The notes beneath the pieces are model-generated. The model ran no database searches, was not told the DNA's origin, and worked only from the letters and a program-made list of their open reading frames with translations. Of a stretch of 7,703 nt of DNA, positions 1 through 6,296 are shown one piece after another. Source of the stretch: an uncultured Clostridia bacterium (GTDB taxonomy: Bacteria > Bacillota_A > Clostridia > Christensenellales > CAG-138); contig CAMYWS010000043.1 of NCBI GenBank assembly GCA_947302865.1, positions 1-7,703 on the forward strand, written 5' to 3'. The position numbers and the translations under genes are program-made. How positions within the stretch are numbered: position 1 is the first letter of the stretch; every line of letters starts with the position of its first letter.

Positions 1-1547
1 AGCGTCAGATTCGCGTGCTTTGCGGGATTCGAGATCCAACAGCTCGGCGCGTTCTGTTCGACCTTGGTCGTCGGGTCGTCGACAAAGTAGTAGTACGGCG
101 AATGGTCGGAGATCATCTCCGTCGTGGTGAGTTTGCCCTCCATCAGCCCCGCAAATCCCGTCGCCATCTTGAATACCGAGCCGGACGCGGTGCGGATGCC
201 GATCGCGCGGTTCAGCGTCGGCTGATTGCTGTCTGCGCCGAACAGCTGTTCGTATTCCGTTTCGTCGATCCCGTCGGTGAACATATTCGGATCGTAATCC
301 GGATAGGACGCCAGCGCAAGGAGCTCTCCGGTCTTTACATTCATCACGAGGACCGCGCCGGTCTCCGCCAGCCTGATCTTGTCCACGTTTCCGTCGGTCA
401 GCGTTTCATACTTCCTGCGGTCGGACGCGATCTTCTGCTCCTGTTTTTTCCGCGTTTCCGCAATGTTTGCCCGAAGCGCATCCTCGCAGACCTTCTGCAG
501 CTCGATGTCGATGGAAAGCTGCACGTTCATGCCGTCGGTCGGCTGCGTGGAGTCGAGCACCTCCACGATCGCGCCGCGCTTGTTTTTCAGGATGCGCGTC
601 GTGCCGAGCCGTCCGTACAGATGCGGCGTAAGGTATGCTTCCATCGTCTTTTCCACGCCTGCGACGCCCACGAGATCGTTGTAGGAGTAGCCGAGTTCCA
701 GCATGCTCTGCGTCTCCTTCCCCTTCGCGTCGAACGGCTGATAATCCGCGTAGGAATAGCCGACGGAGGTCATGTCCTTCGTGACCTGCTTGCTGAGATA
801 CCCGATGATATGCGACGCTGTATTCCCGAACGGATACACGCGGTAGCTGCTTTTTTCGGTGAGGATGCCGGTGAGCCGGTCGCTTGCCATGTCGAGCTCC
901 GTCACGACCGCCAGCGACACGTCGTACGCGATGCGGACGCCCTCGAACGCGCGGTAGCTGTTCATAACGGCCTCCTGCCGGATGGACATGATCTTCTTTG
1001 CTTCGTCGAACGGCATATTGTCCGGAATGCACCAGGAATTGCGCAGGATGCGGTACGCCTCCTCCGCGGTCAGGTCCGGATTCGAAAAGTTGCACGCCTC
1101 GACGAAGTTGCGCCTGCGCGCGGCGGCGACGGACGCGTCCGACGTACGGAAGTCGTAGACGAACGTGCCGTCGGAGAGCATATCGATATAGAACGTGTCG
1201 ATCGTTTTGCCGCCGCCCTCCTCGATGATGCGGATGGCTTCGATCAGCGAATTCGTATAGCGCGCGCTGTCGACGGGCGTGCGGTTTGAAGGATCGCGGT
1301 AAAAGAGCACGTTGTAGGTCGTTTCGTCGTAGGCGAGCACGACGCCGTTGCGGTCGGTGATCGTGCCGCGGCTGCCGGACTGATAGGTCGTGACCTCTGT
1401 CGTCTGCTGCACCGCCGCCGAATACGCCTCCGTTTCGCGGATGGCGAGCTTGTCCAGAAAGATCAGAAGCACGCCGAGCATCACAACAAAGACGCCGATC
1501 AGCATCCAGATGCGCGTATTCAGTTTTCCCTTTTCACCGCGTTTCAT
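1..1547 (-). CDS. mrdA: Penicillin-binding protein 2 (class B transpeptidase), 3' end beyond the window
   Basis: Class B penicillin-binding protein that cross-links peptidoglycan during cell elongation, anchored in the membrane with its domains outside. About 515 codons are visible and the reading frame is open to the left edge. Residues 15-31 form one membrane segment after a short basic N-terminus. RGTITDRNG (about 60-68) is the class B N-terminal motif; YPFGNTASHIIGYL and VAGVEKTMEAYL (near 300) are pedestal motifs typical of PBP2. The active-site SxxK is SVFK with the nucleophile at Ser457 (codon 179-177), followed later by PSCW. The SxN and KTG motifs would lie outside the window. Ser457 is far along compared with E. 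coli PBP2, so the pedestal is long, as in clostridial homologues. The ATG overlaps the mreD stop as ATGA, and the nearest purine-rich stretch is too distant for a good ribosome-binding site, so translational coupling is likely. The mreCD context favours MrdA over FtsI or SpoVD. Confidence 0.93.
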   Translation of the reverse strand, partial: MKRGEKGKLNTRIWMLIGVFVVMLGVLLIFLDKLAIRETEAYSAAVQQTTEVTTYQSGSRGTITDRNGVVLAYDETTYNVLFYRDPSNRTPVDSARYTNSLIEAIRIIEEGGGKTIDTFYIDMLSDGTFVYDFRTSDASVAAARRRNFVEACNFSNPDLTAEEAYRILRNSWCIPDNMPFDEAKKIMSIRQEAVMNSYRAFEGVRIAYDVSLAVVTELDMASDRLTGILTEKSSYRVYPFGNTASHIIGYLSKQVTKDMTSVGYSYADYQPFDAKGKETQSMLELGYSYNDLVGVAGVEKTMEAYLTPHLYGRLGTTRILKNKRGAIVEVLDSTQPTDGMNVQLSIDIELQKVCEDALRANIAETRKKQEQKIASDRRKYETLTDGNVDKIRLAETGAVLVMNVKTGELLALASYPDYDPNMFTDGIDETEYEQLFGADSNQPTLNRAIGIRTASGSVFKMATGFAGLMEGKLTTTEMISDHSPYYYFVDDPTTKVEQNAPSCWISNPAKHANLT

Positions 1548-2032
1548 TTACGAAGAGAACTGCCTTTCTCCCTGCTGCGGTACAGCGCCGCAAGAGGATA
1601 CGTGAAAAGCGCTTCGAGCACGATCGACGGAAGCGCAGCGAGAAGAAGCCGCTGCGCGTCAAACCGCGCGCCGATCGCGAGCGAGAATACGAAGACGATC
1701 GTCTCCGCCGCGGCCGCGCCGACCAGTGCGAACAGGATCAGAAGCCCGCTTCTCTGCACGCCTTTCCGTACGAAGCCGTACATGATCACGACCGCGACGA
1801 GATACGCCGCCGCCGAAAGCCCGAGATACGGATTACAGAACAGATCGGTCAGCAGACCGCCGAAAAACGCGATCAGCATGCCGTCCTGCGCCGCCGTCAC
1901 CGCTGTCGCCGCCATTGCAAGGGACAGCGTAAACAGCGGCCGGATCCCGTTGCCCGAAAGCGCGGGGAGCACAAACGCGTCCAGAAAGAGCGCAAGGAGC
2001 GCCGCGGGTATCAACAGAAGCCGGCGCTTCAT
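1544..2032 (-). CDS. mreD: Rod shape-determining protein MreD
   Basis: Integral membrane protein of the elongasome, thought to link MreC with the wall-synthesis enzymes. The 162-residue length is normal for MreD. The protein is almost wholly hydrophobic, with about five or six membrane segments (roughly 5-25, 32-48, 50-66, 70-88, 96-120, 129-152) and a basic C-terminal tail. The GGLLTDLFCNPYLGLSAAAY stretch (58-77) matches the family pattern of G-x-x-x-D-L followed by a small-residue-rich helix. The start is ATG at 2032, overlapping the mreC stop as ATGA, with GAGG seven bases upstream inside mreC. Its own stop overlaps the PBP2 start in the same way. Identification rests on this pattern plus position between mreC and mrdA, because MreD sequences diverge strongly. 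Confidence 0.9.
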   Translation of the reverse strand: MKRRLLLIPAALLALFLDAFVLPALSGNGIRPLFTLSLAMAATAVTAAQDGMLIAFFGGLLTDLFCNPYLGLSAAAYLVAVVIMYGFVRKGVQRSGLLILFALVGAAAAETIVFVFSLAIGARFDAQRLLLAALPSIVLEALFTYPLAALYRSREKGSSLRK

Positions 2033-2862
2033 CCGATCGCCTCATCCACGCCGACCACGATCAGCGCTTCTTCAAGATGCAGAAAATCAATGTCCATCGA
2101 AACGATCGCGTCATGCGTGCCCTTGCCCTCCTCGTTGACCGCGATGACCGTCCCGACGTACAGACCTTTCGGGAAAAACCCGCCGATGCCGCTTGTGCGG
2201 ATTGTATCGCCCGTGCGGACGTCCGCCTTGCCCGGCAGGTAGTATAGAAACGTGCCCAAAAGCTCGCCGTCCGGCTCATAAAGCCCGCCGAGCATGCCCT
2301 CGTCACGGGTACGCTGCACCATCACGCTGATGCGCATCTTATCGTCGCACATCGTTTTGACCCTGCACCAGTTCGGACCGACCTCGGAAACGCGTCCGAC
2401 GACGCCGTCCGGCGTAATGACCGCCATCTTTTCGGTCACGCCGCTGCGCGAGCCCGCGTTCAGCGTGATCGTGTCGATATACGGATTGCTGTCGCGTCCG
2501 ATGACAGACGCCGTGACAAAGTGCAGATTCGGATTCGCATCCGTGAAGTTCAGAAGTTCCGAAAGCCGCGCGTTTTCCTTCTCGGTCTCGTCCAGGAGCG
2601 CAAGCTTCTGTTCCTGCAAAAGCACCGTCTCCCGGAGCCGCGCATTTTCCTCCCGGATCTCGGACGGCGTGAATACGCGCGCGAAAAAGTCCGCGACCTG
2701 CGATTCGGCGGTATGCAGAAATCCGGCGACCGGCGCAAGCGCCGTACGGAACAGCCCGTCCTTCGTGCCGCTGCCGTTTGCAGTAAACCCCGCGAGGACG
2801 ACCAGAAGGATGATCGCGATCAGCGCGATCCACATCGGTCTGTTTTTCCAAAGCTTTCGCAT
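2029..2862 (-). CDS. mreC: Rod shape-determining protein MreC
   Basis: Bitopic scaffold protein of the elongation machinery; its extracytoplasmic domain binds PBP2. The protein is 277 residues, usual for the family. It has a short basic N-terminus, one membrane helix (about 10-27), a coiled coil rich in Glu/Leu/Arg (about 66-105, with EENARL and EKENARL), then the two-lobed beta domain (about 115-272). Family motifs visible are AGSRSGVTEKMAVITPDGVV (136-155) and GDTIRTSGIGGFFPKGLYVG (218-237). An in-frame ATG 22 codons upstream (2928) exists, but I chose 2862 because GGAGG (2872-2868) lies five bases before it and the protein then begins MRKLWKNRP, typical of MreC. The upstream ATG would also include the likely promoter at 2901-2893. 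It heads the ATGA-linked chain mreC-mreD-mrdA. Confidence 0.94.
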   Translation of the reverse strand: MRKLWKNRPMWIALIAIILLVVLAGFTANGSGTKDGLFRTALAPVAGFLHTAESQVADFFARVFTPSEIREENARLRETVLLQEQKLALLDETEKENARLSELLNFTDANPNLHFVTASVIGRDSNPYIDTITLNAGSRSGVTEKMAVITPDGVVGRVSEVGPNWCRVKTMCDDKMRISVMVQRTRDEGMLGGLYEPDGELLGTFLYYLPGKADVRTGDTIRTSGIGGFFPKGLYVGTVIAVNEEGKGTHDAIVSMDIDFLHLEEALIVVGVDEAIG

Positions 2863-2867
2863 TTCCG

Positions 2868-2872
2868 CCTCC
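2868..2872 (-). promoter_or_regulatory. Ribosome-binding site that sets the mreC start
   Basis: GGAGG on the minus strand, five bases before ATG 2862. It decides for this start over the in-frame ATG at 2928. Confidence 0.75.
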
Positions 2873-2892
2873 GATATACCTTTACAGGTTAC

Positions 2893-2901
2893 AGTATACC
2901 A
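2893..2901 (-). promoter_or_regulatory. Likely extended -10 promoter of mreCD-mrdA
   Basis: Read on the minus strand the sequence is TGG followed by TATACT, an extended -10 element (TGnTATAAT with one mismatch). It lies about 30 bases before the mreC ATG, leaving room for a short leader that includes the GGAGG site. No good -35 hexamer sits at 17 or 18 bases, which fits an extended -10 promoter. It lies in the 81-base gap between the small membrane gene and mreC. Confidence 0.45.
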
Positions 2902-2943
2902 CAACGATCGCGCGCGGAAGGTGAACAATCGGTTAATTCGTAC

Positions 2944-3108
2944 TCATTCGCGCAGCAGCATCCACCCGGCCGCCAGCAGCGAAACGACGCCGATGACCAG
3001 AAATACCCACCACGGCACGCAATAAAAGACGAGCGCCGCCGCCGCTGCCCCGATCGCTGCGAGCATCAGCCGCTTTGCCCTGCATCTCCGTTCGCATCTT
3101 TTCCGCAT
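2944..3108 (-). CDS. Small membrane protein of unknown function, 54 residues
   Basis: I do not recognise a named family. The reading frame starts at ATG 3108 and ends at TGA 2946-2944. A perfect GGAGG (3120-3116) lies seven bases before the ATG, one of the best ribosome-binding sites in the window. The first 13 residues are strongly basic (MRKRCERRCRAKR, with two cysteines). Two hydrophobic stretches follow (about 14-30, Ala/Leu-rich, and 33-52), separated by a VPWW turn; the protein ends in LLRE. The likely topology is a two-helix hairpin with a cytoplasmic, positively charged N-terminus. It lies 81 bases upstream of mreC on the same strand with no terminator between, so its transcript could run into the mre operon. 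The composition and ribosome-binding site support a real gene; conservation is unknown to me. Confidence 0.7.
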   Translation of the reverse strand: MRKRCERRCRAKRLMLAAIGAAAAALVFYCVPWWVFLVIGVVSLLAAGWMLLRE

Positions 3109-3115
3109 ACGCTTC

Positions 3116-3120
3116 CCTCC
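3116..3120 (-). promoter_or_regulatory. Ribosome-binding site of the 54-residue membrane protein
   Basis: GGAGG inside a longer purine run (GAGGGAGGGAAG) on the minus strand, seven bases before ATG 3108. It is the main evidence that this short reading frame is translated. Confidence 0.7.
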
Positions 3121-3132
3121 CTCTTTTTCTGT

Positions 3133-3162
3133 ATCATACGCGCCCTGCGGGAAATCTGTGAC
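3133..3162 (-). promoter_or_regulatory. Possible promoter of the small membrane gene
   Basis: On the minus strand GTCACA (3162-3157, four of six matches to TTGACA) and TATGAT (3138-3133, five of six matches to TATAAT) are separated by 18 bases. The start codon lies 25 bases beyond the -10 box. The spacing and -10 are good but the -35 is weak. Confidence 0.35.
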
Positions 3163-3221
3163 GGAACGCCGCGAAAAAAAGCGGAATACGATATCCTATC
3201 AGGCAATAAAGGAGATCGGGT

Positions 3222-3968
3222 ATGCAATCCGAATTGATAAAGCTTTCCGGCGTTTCGCTCTCTTATCATACGGTCGCGGGCGAAACGGCTGCCATACAGG
3301 ACTTGGATCTGACCGTATACGACGGTGAATTTCTTGCTCTGGTCGGTCCCTCCGGCTGCGGCAAGACCACCGTGCTCTCGCTCATCATGGGGCTGCTTTC
3401 CCCCACGGCGGGCAGCGTGAATTTTGTTCGCAGGGATCTGCGGCTCGGCTACATGCTGCAGCGGGATCATCTCCTGGACCACCGCACCGTGGAAAAGAAT
3501 GTGCTTCTGGGACTTGAGGTACAGCATCGGCTGACGGAAGAAAGCAGGGCGCGCGCGCTTGCTCTGCTCGACAAATACGGACTCGGCGAATTTAAGACCT
3601 ATAAACCGCAGCAGCTTTCGGGCGGCATGCGGCAAAAGGTCGCGCTGATCCGCACGCTCGCGCTCGAGCCGGACCTGCTGCTCTTAGACGAGCCGTTTTC
3701 CGCGCTCGACTATCAGACGCGCCTGAACCTTTCCGACGAGGTCTACCGCATCATCCGCGGCGAGCATAAAAGCGCGATCCTCGTCACGCACGACATCTCC
3801 GAGGCGGTTTCGATGGCGGACCGCGTCGCGGTGTTTTCCGCGCGTCCCGCACAGCTCAAAGAGACGGTAGAAATCGGCTTTCCCGCTGACATGTCCCCGC
3901 TCATTCGCCGCAGTCAGCCGGAATTTCACGACTATTTCGACCGGATCTGGAAGGAGCTCAGACCATGA
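3222..3968 (+). CDS. ABC transporter ATP-binding protein, NitT/TauT (SsuB/TauB) type
   Basis: Cytoplasmic ATPase that powers an importer for a small organic or nitrogen/sulfur compound. The 248-residue length is standard. All ATPase motifs are present: Walker A GPSGCGKT (42-49), Q-loop Gln80, signature LSGGM (132-136), Walker B LLLLDE with catalytic Glu157, D-loop SALD (160-163) and switch His190 in VTHDISEA. The stretch LLLLDEPFSALDYQTR and the VTHDISEAV ending match nitrate/sulfonate/taurine/pyrimidine-type ATPases. The C-terminus (about 205-248) is short, without a separate regulatory domain. The start is supported by AAAGGAG seven bases upstream. The gene overlaps the permease start by ATGA, so the two are made together. 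Substrate is not predictable: the family covers sulfonates, taurine, nitrate, cyanate, thiamine precursors and riboflavin. Confidence 0.93.
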   Translation: MQSELIKLSGVSLSYHTVAGETAAIQDLDLTVYDGEFLALVGPSGCGKTTVLSLIMGLLSPTAGSVNFVRRDLRLGYMLQRDHLLDHRTVEKNVLLGLEVQHRLTEESRARALALLDKYGLGEFKTYKPQQLSGGMRQKVALIRTLALEPDLLLLDEPFSALDYQTRLNLSDEVYRIIRGEHKSAILVTHDISEAVSMADRVAVFSARPAQLKETVEIGFPADMSPLIRRSQPEFHDYFDRIWKELRP

Positions 3969-4762
3969 AAAGAATCGCCGTTTCCGAAGCGCACGCAAGG
4001 TATCTTCGCCGCATCCGCCGCGACGCGCGCGCCGTCGTCCTGTGCCGGATCGCGGTCCTTCTGGGCTTTCTGCTTCTGTGGGAGCTCGGCGCGGACCTCC
4101 GGTGGTTCGATCCGTTCATTCTCTCCTCCCCTTCGCGCGTGATCGCCACGATCGCGCGGCTCTATGCGGACGGCTCGCTCTGGCTGCACGTCGGCACGAC
4201 GCTTCTCGAAACCGTGCTCGGTTTTCTGCTCGGCACGATCCTCGGCGCGCTCTTTGCCGTGCTGCTCTGGTGGATGCCGAAGCTGAACCGGATCCTCGAC
4301 CCGTATCTGGTCGTTCTGAACGCGCTGCCGAAGATCGCGCTCGGTCCCGTGCTCATCGTGTGGATCGGCGCGGGCACGGCTTCGATCGTAGTCATGGGCG
4401 TGCTCGTGTCGCTCGTCGTGACGACCGTGACGGTGCTGAACGGCTTTCTTGCCGCGACCGATGAAAAACAGCTTCTGATGCGCACGCTCGGCGCAACGAA
4501 GCTGCAGATTTTTACGAAGGTCGTTCTGCCCGCGGGCGTGCCGGACCTCATCTCGGCGCTCAAGATCTCGGTCGGCATGAGCTGGGTCGGCGTGATCGTC
4601 GGCGAATATCTCGTCAGCAAGGCCGGGCTCGGCTACCTCATCGTCTACGGCGGGCAGGTCTTCAAGCTCGACCTCGTCATGGCGTCGGTCACGGTCCTTT
4701 GCGTGCTTGCCGCGCTGATGTACTACGCCGTCGCCTTCCTCGAAAAGAAAGTCCGCAGATAA
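3965..4762 (+). CDS. ABC transporter permease, NitT/TauT (SsuC/TauC) type
   Basis: Membrane-spanning subunit that forms the import channel with the preceding ATPase. The protein has 265 residues, usual for SsuC/TauC-type permeases. It starts with a basic cytoplasmic tail, a first helix at about 25-41, and then the PFILSSPSRVI stretch common near the N-terminus of this family. The core helices include LPKIALGPVLIVWIG (about 121-135), a family hallmark. The EAA loop that docks on the ATPase is at about 166-195, with the pattern LGATKLQIFTKVVLPAGVP. The C-terminus ends in a basic EKKVRR tail. AGGAG lies eight bases before the ATG, and the start overlaps the ATPase stop as ATGA. No binding-protein gene follows; the next gene converges from the other strand 36 bases away. 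The stop codon TAA lies partly inside the A-run of the opposing terminator. Confidence 0.93.
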   Translation: MKRIAVSEAHARYLRRIRRDARAVVLCRIAVLLGFLLLWELGADLRWFDPFILSSPSRVIATIARLYADGSLWLHVGTTLLETVLGFLLGTILGALFAVLLWWMPKLNRILDPYLVVLNALPKIALGPVLIVWIGAGTASIVVMGVLVSLVVTTVTVLNGFLAATDEKQLLMRTLGATKLQIFTKVVLPAGVPDLISALKISVGMSWVGVIVGEYLVSKAGLGYLIVYGGQVFKLDLVMASVTVLCVLAALMYYAVAFLEKKVRR

Positions 4763-4792
4763 AAAAGTGCAGAGCGTTTTCACACTCTGCAC
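4761..4792 (-). terminator. Rho-independent terminator ending the minus-strand xdh/PIG-L unit
   Basis: GTGCAGAG (4767-4774) and CTCTGCAC (4785-4792) form a perfect eight-base-pair stem with a ten-base loop. On the minus strand it is followed directly by a run of six T (4766-4761), the classic form. On the plus strand there is no T-run after the stem, so the ABC operon has only a weak stop signal here. It begins seven bases beyond the PIG-L gene stop. Confidence 0.85.
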
Positions 4793-4798
4793 GCAGGA

Positions 4799-6256
4799 TC
4801 ATGCTTCCCTGTCCGGCGAATGTTTCCGAAGCTGCCGTTTTTTCCAGAAATATGCGGCAACGCCGACGACGGCAGCCGTCGCCGCTGTGACGACGCCGAT
4901 CCAAAGCAGCGGCCGAAGGTCCTGCACGTCGGGTTTCGGAGCTGTTTTCTGCGCGGTCTCCGCAGGCGCCGGCGTAACCGGTACAATCGTCGGCGCCGGT
5001 TCGGGCGTCGGGGCGGGTGTCGCCGTCTGTGTCGGTTCCGGCGTAGGTTCGGGCGTCGGCGTCGGTTCAACGTAGCCGCAGAGCAGCCGTTCGTCGATGC
5101 CGTCGAACACGTCGTTTCCGACCGGTACGACGCCTTCCGCCATACCGAAGCGGTTGAACGCGTAGGCGCCGTCGTCCCGCCGCACCTTGAAGCGGAAGCG
5201 CTGCTGCGTCTCGTGTTTCCGGTACGCTTCGCAGGCGACATCGTATGCGTCCCTGCCGCCGAAGAACGACAGCGGCGCGTGCGCGTCCACCGTCAGTTTG
5301 TTCTTCCGGAAGAGATGCAGATACAGCTTCTGCACCTGCCATGCGCCGTACTGCTCATACGATTCCGGGTCGAACGCCGGTTCCGCCGCAAGCGAAAACG
5401 CCTCGCGCGCGGCCTTTGCCGTCAGTTTATGCTGCCAATGCCCGTACTCGCCGTTCAGATCCTGCGCAAATACGACGAGCGGACGAAATCTTCGATAGAC
5501 GCGCACGGTGTTCACAAGCAGCTCGCTGTATTTGAACGCGTTCTTTGCATCCTTGGACGCGCTGTTATCGACGTCCTTCATGCCGAGGAACACGGGACGG
5601 TACCGAAGGCCCATCGCCCATGCGCCGTTTTCCGCCTCGTCCGCGCGGACGCGGTTCTGACAGGTGACGTAAACGATCGTTCCGACACGGCCCTGCTCCG
5701 CCCCGTAGGTCGGAATGATGCTGCCGAGATAGAGCACGTCGTCGTCCGGGTGCGTCGAGATCAGCAGATAATCGAGACGGTCCGGCGTCTCCTGCCATTC
5801 GTGAAACGGCTCCGGAAGCCCGCCCGGGCCGTACACCGCGCAGAACAGGACCTTCATGCCGTCTTCCCCCGCCTGCACGGCGGCGCTTCGTGCTTCCGGC
5901 AGCAGCGGAACGACCGAATCCGGATGCGGAACGAGCGTTTCCTGCAGCAGCGCCGATCCGTCCGCGGCGTACTGCGTGACGCTGACGTTCTCCGGGGACT
6001 CCCGCCATGAGATGCACAGCCGCGCGTCACGCGTCTCAGCGTCCCATGCAAGCGTAAACGCCCCGTTCTCCCGGAACGTATGATATTGTTCCCGGTCCCG
6101 CAGGATCCGTTTTGCCGCGTCCGGGTCCGGACCGAAATCAAACCGGAACGTTTCGGTCAGGTCCTCCGCCTGCTCCGTTTCCGCCGCGGCGGGCAGAACC
6201 GGCAGCGCCAGCAGCAGGATCAGGATGCAGATGATGAAGAGCCGTCCTCGTTTCAT
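4799..6256 (-). CDS. Secreted, membrane-anchored PIG-L/LmbE family deacetylase-like protein
   Basis: Probable zinc-dependent N-deacetylase acting outside the membrane; the 485-residue protein has several parts. Residues 1-25 are a signal peptide (KRGR, long hydrophobic core, LPAAA). Residues 30-160 form a region I cannot assign. The PIG-L domain spans about 162-350: STHPDDDVLYLGSI carries the zinc motif HPDD (His169, Asp171, Asp172), although the usual following Glu is Asp173. YGHWQH (271-276) provides the HxxH, with His276 the expected third zinc ligand. A Pro/Thr/Glu linker of PTPEP-like repeats (about 397-440) leads to a membrane helix (about 449-470) and a basic tail KKRQLRKH. The start is forced: an in-frame TGA lies 18 bases upstream of the ATG. 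GAGGAG is 14 bases before the ATG, farther than usual. Substrate is unknown; family members act on GlcNAc-inositol, bacillithiol or mycothiol precursors and chitobiose. Confidence 0.88.
   Translation of the reverse strand: MKRGRLFIICILILLLALPVLPAAAETEQAEDLTETFRFDFGPDPDAAKRILRDREQYHTFRENGAFTLAWDAETRDARLCISWRESPENVSVTQYAADGSALLQETLVPHPDSVVPLLPEARSAAVQAGEDGMKVLFCAVYGPGGLPEPFHEWQETPDRLDYLLISTHPDDDVLYLGSIIPTYGAEQGRVGTIVYVTCQNRVRADEAENGAWAMGLRYRPVFLGMKDVDNSASKDAKNAFKYSELLVNTVRVYRRFRPLVVFAQDLNGEYGHWQHKLTAKAAREAFSLAAEPAFDPESYEQYGAWQVQKLYLHLFRKNKLTVDAHAPLSFFGGRDAYDVACEAYRKHETQQRFRFKVRRDDGAYAFNRFGMAEGVVPVGNDVFDGIDERLLCGYVEPTPTPEPTPEPTQTATPAPTPEPAPTIVPVTPAPAETAQKTAPKPDVQDLRPLLWIGVVTAATAAVVGVAAYFWKKRQLRKHSPDREA
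4961..5068 (-). repeat. Low-complexity repeats encoding the Pro/Thr/Glu linker
   Basis: Imperfect short repeats (plus-strand units such as GGTTCCGGCGTAGGTTCGGGC) encode PTPEPTPEP-like and ATPAPTPEPAP-like sequence between the catalytic domain and the membrane anchor. It is a flexible wall-spanning spacer and can vary in length by slippage. It is coding sequence, not a mobile or CRISPR repeat. Confidence 0.75.
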
Positions 6257-6274
6257 CGGTTTTCTCGAATCTCC

Positions 6275-6296
6275 TCACTGTCGGAACGCGCAGTGA
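6275..6296 (-). promoter_or_regulatory. Hairpin next to the PIG-L ribosome-binding site
   Basis: In the minus-strand transcript UCACUG (6296-6291) pairs perfectly with CAGUGA (6280-6275) across a ten-base loop. GGAG follows immediately after the stem, so the Shine-Dalgarno sequence borders and partly overlaps it. There is no U-run, so it is unlikely to be a terminator. It might protect the transcript or tune translation; the stem is short, so chance is possible. Confidence 0.35.

Larger units (their letters stand above)
3109..3221. other. Divergent intergenic region between the mre cluster and the ABC operon
   Basis: This 113-base gap must carry start signals for both directions. The minus-strand side holds the GGAGG site and a possible promoter. 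On the plus side AAAGGAG (3208-3214) precedes the ATPase ATG by seven bases. Only weak -10-like sequences (for example TATCCT at 3192-3197) are visible, with no matching -35. No riboswitch-like structure or clear operator palindrome was seen. Confidence 0.5.

Noticed and set aside
15..1289. Long plus-strand open frame of 424 codons opposite the PBP2 gene
   Set aside because: The minus strand carries an unbroken PBP2 frame with SxxK and pedestal motifs. The plus frame is rich in Arg, His, Val and Asp with no recognisable domain, a usual mirror of GC-rich third positions.
2863..2928. Extended N-terminus for MreC starting at ATG 2928
   Set aside because: It would place 22 atypical residues before the membrane helix and cover the promoter-like TGGTATACT. 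ATG 2862 has GGAGG at good spacing.
2294..3025. Plus-strand open frame of 243 codons opposite mreC and the small membrane gene
   Set aside because: It is Ser/Arg-rich low-complexity translation with no ribosome-binding site. mreC explains the region.
3109..3221. Riboswitch (TPP or similar) ahead of the ABC operon
   Set aside because: The gap is only 113 bases, shared with a divergent gene, and shows none of the conserved cores I could recognise.
3932..4792. Minus-strand open frame of 286 codons opposite the ABC permease
   Set aside because: The composition is His/Arg/Asp/Glu-rich and repetitive with no domain. The permease on the other strand has the full EAA loop and family motifs.
4961..5068. 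Short GC-rich repeats that could suggest a CRISPR or tandem repeat locus
   Set aside because: Units are imperfect, have no unique spacers and lie in frame as a Pro/Thr/Glu linker.
4820..6010. Plus-strand open frame of 396 codons opposite the PIG-L gene
   Set aside because: It is Arg-rich, has no motif or ribosome-binding site, and lies against a well-supported deacetylase gene with signal peptide and zinc motifs.
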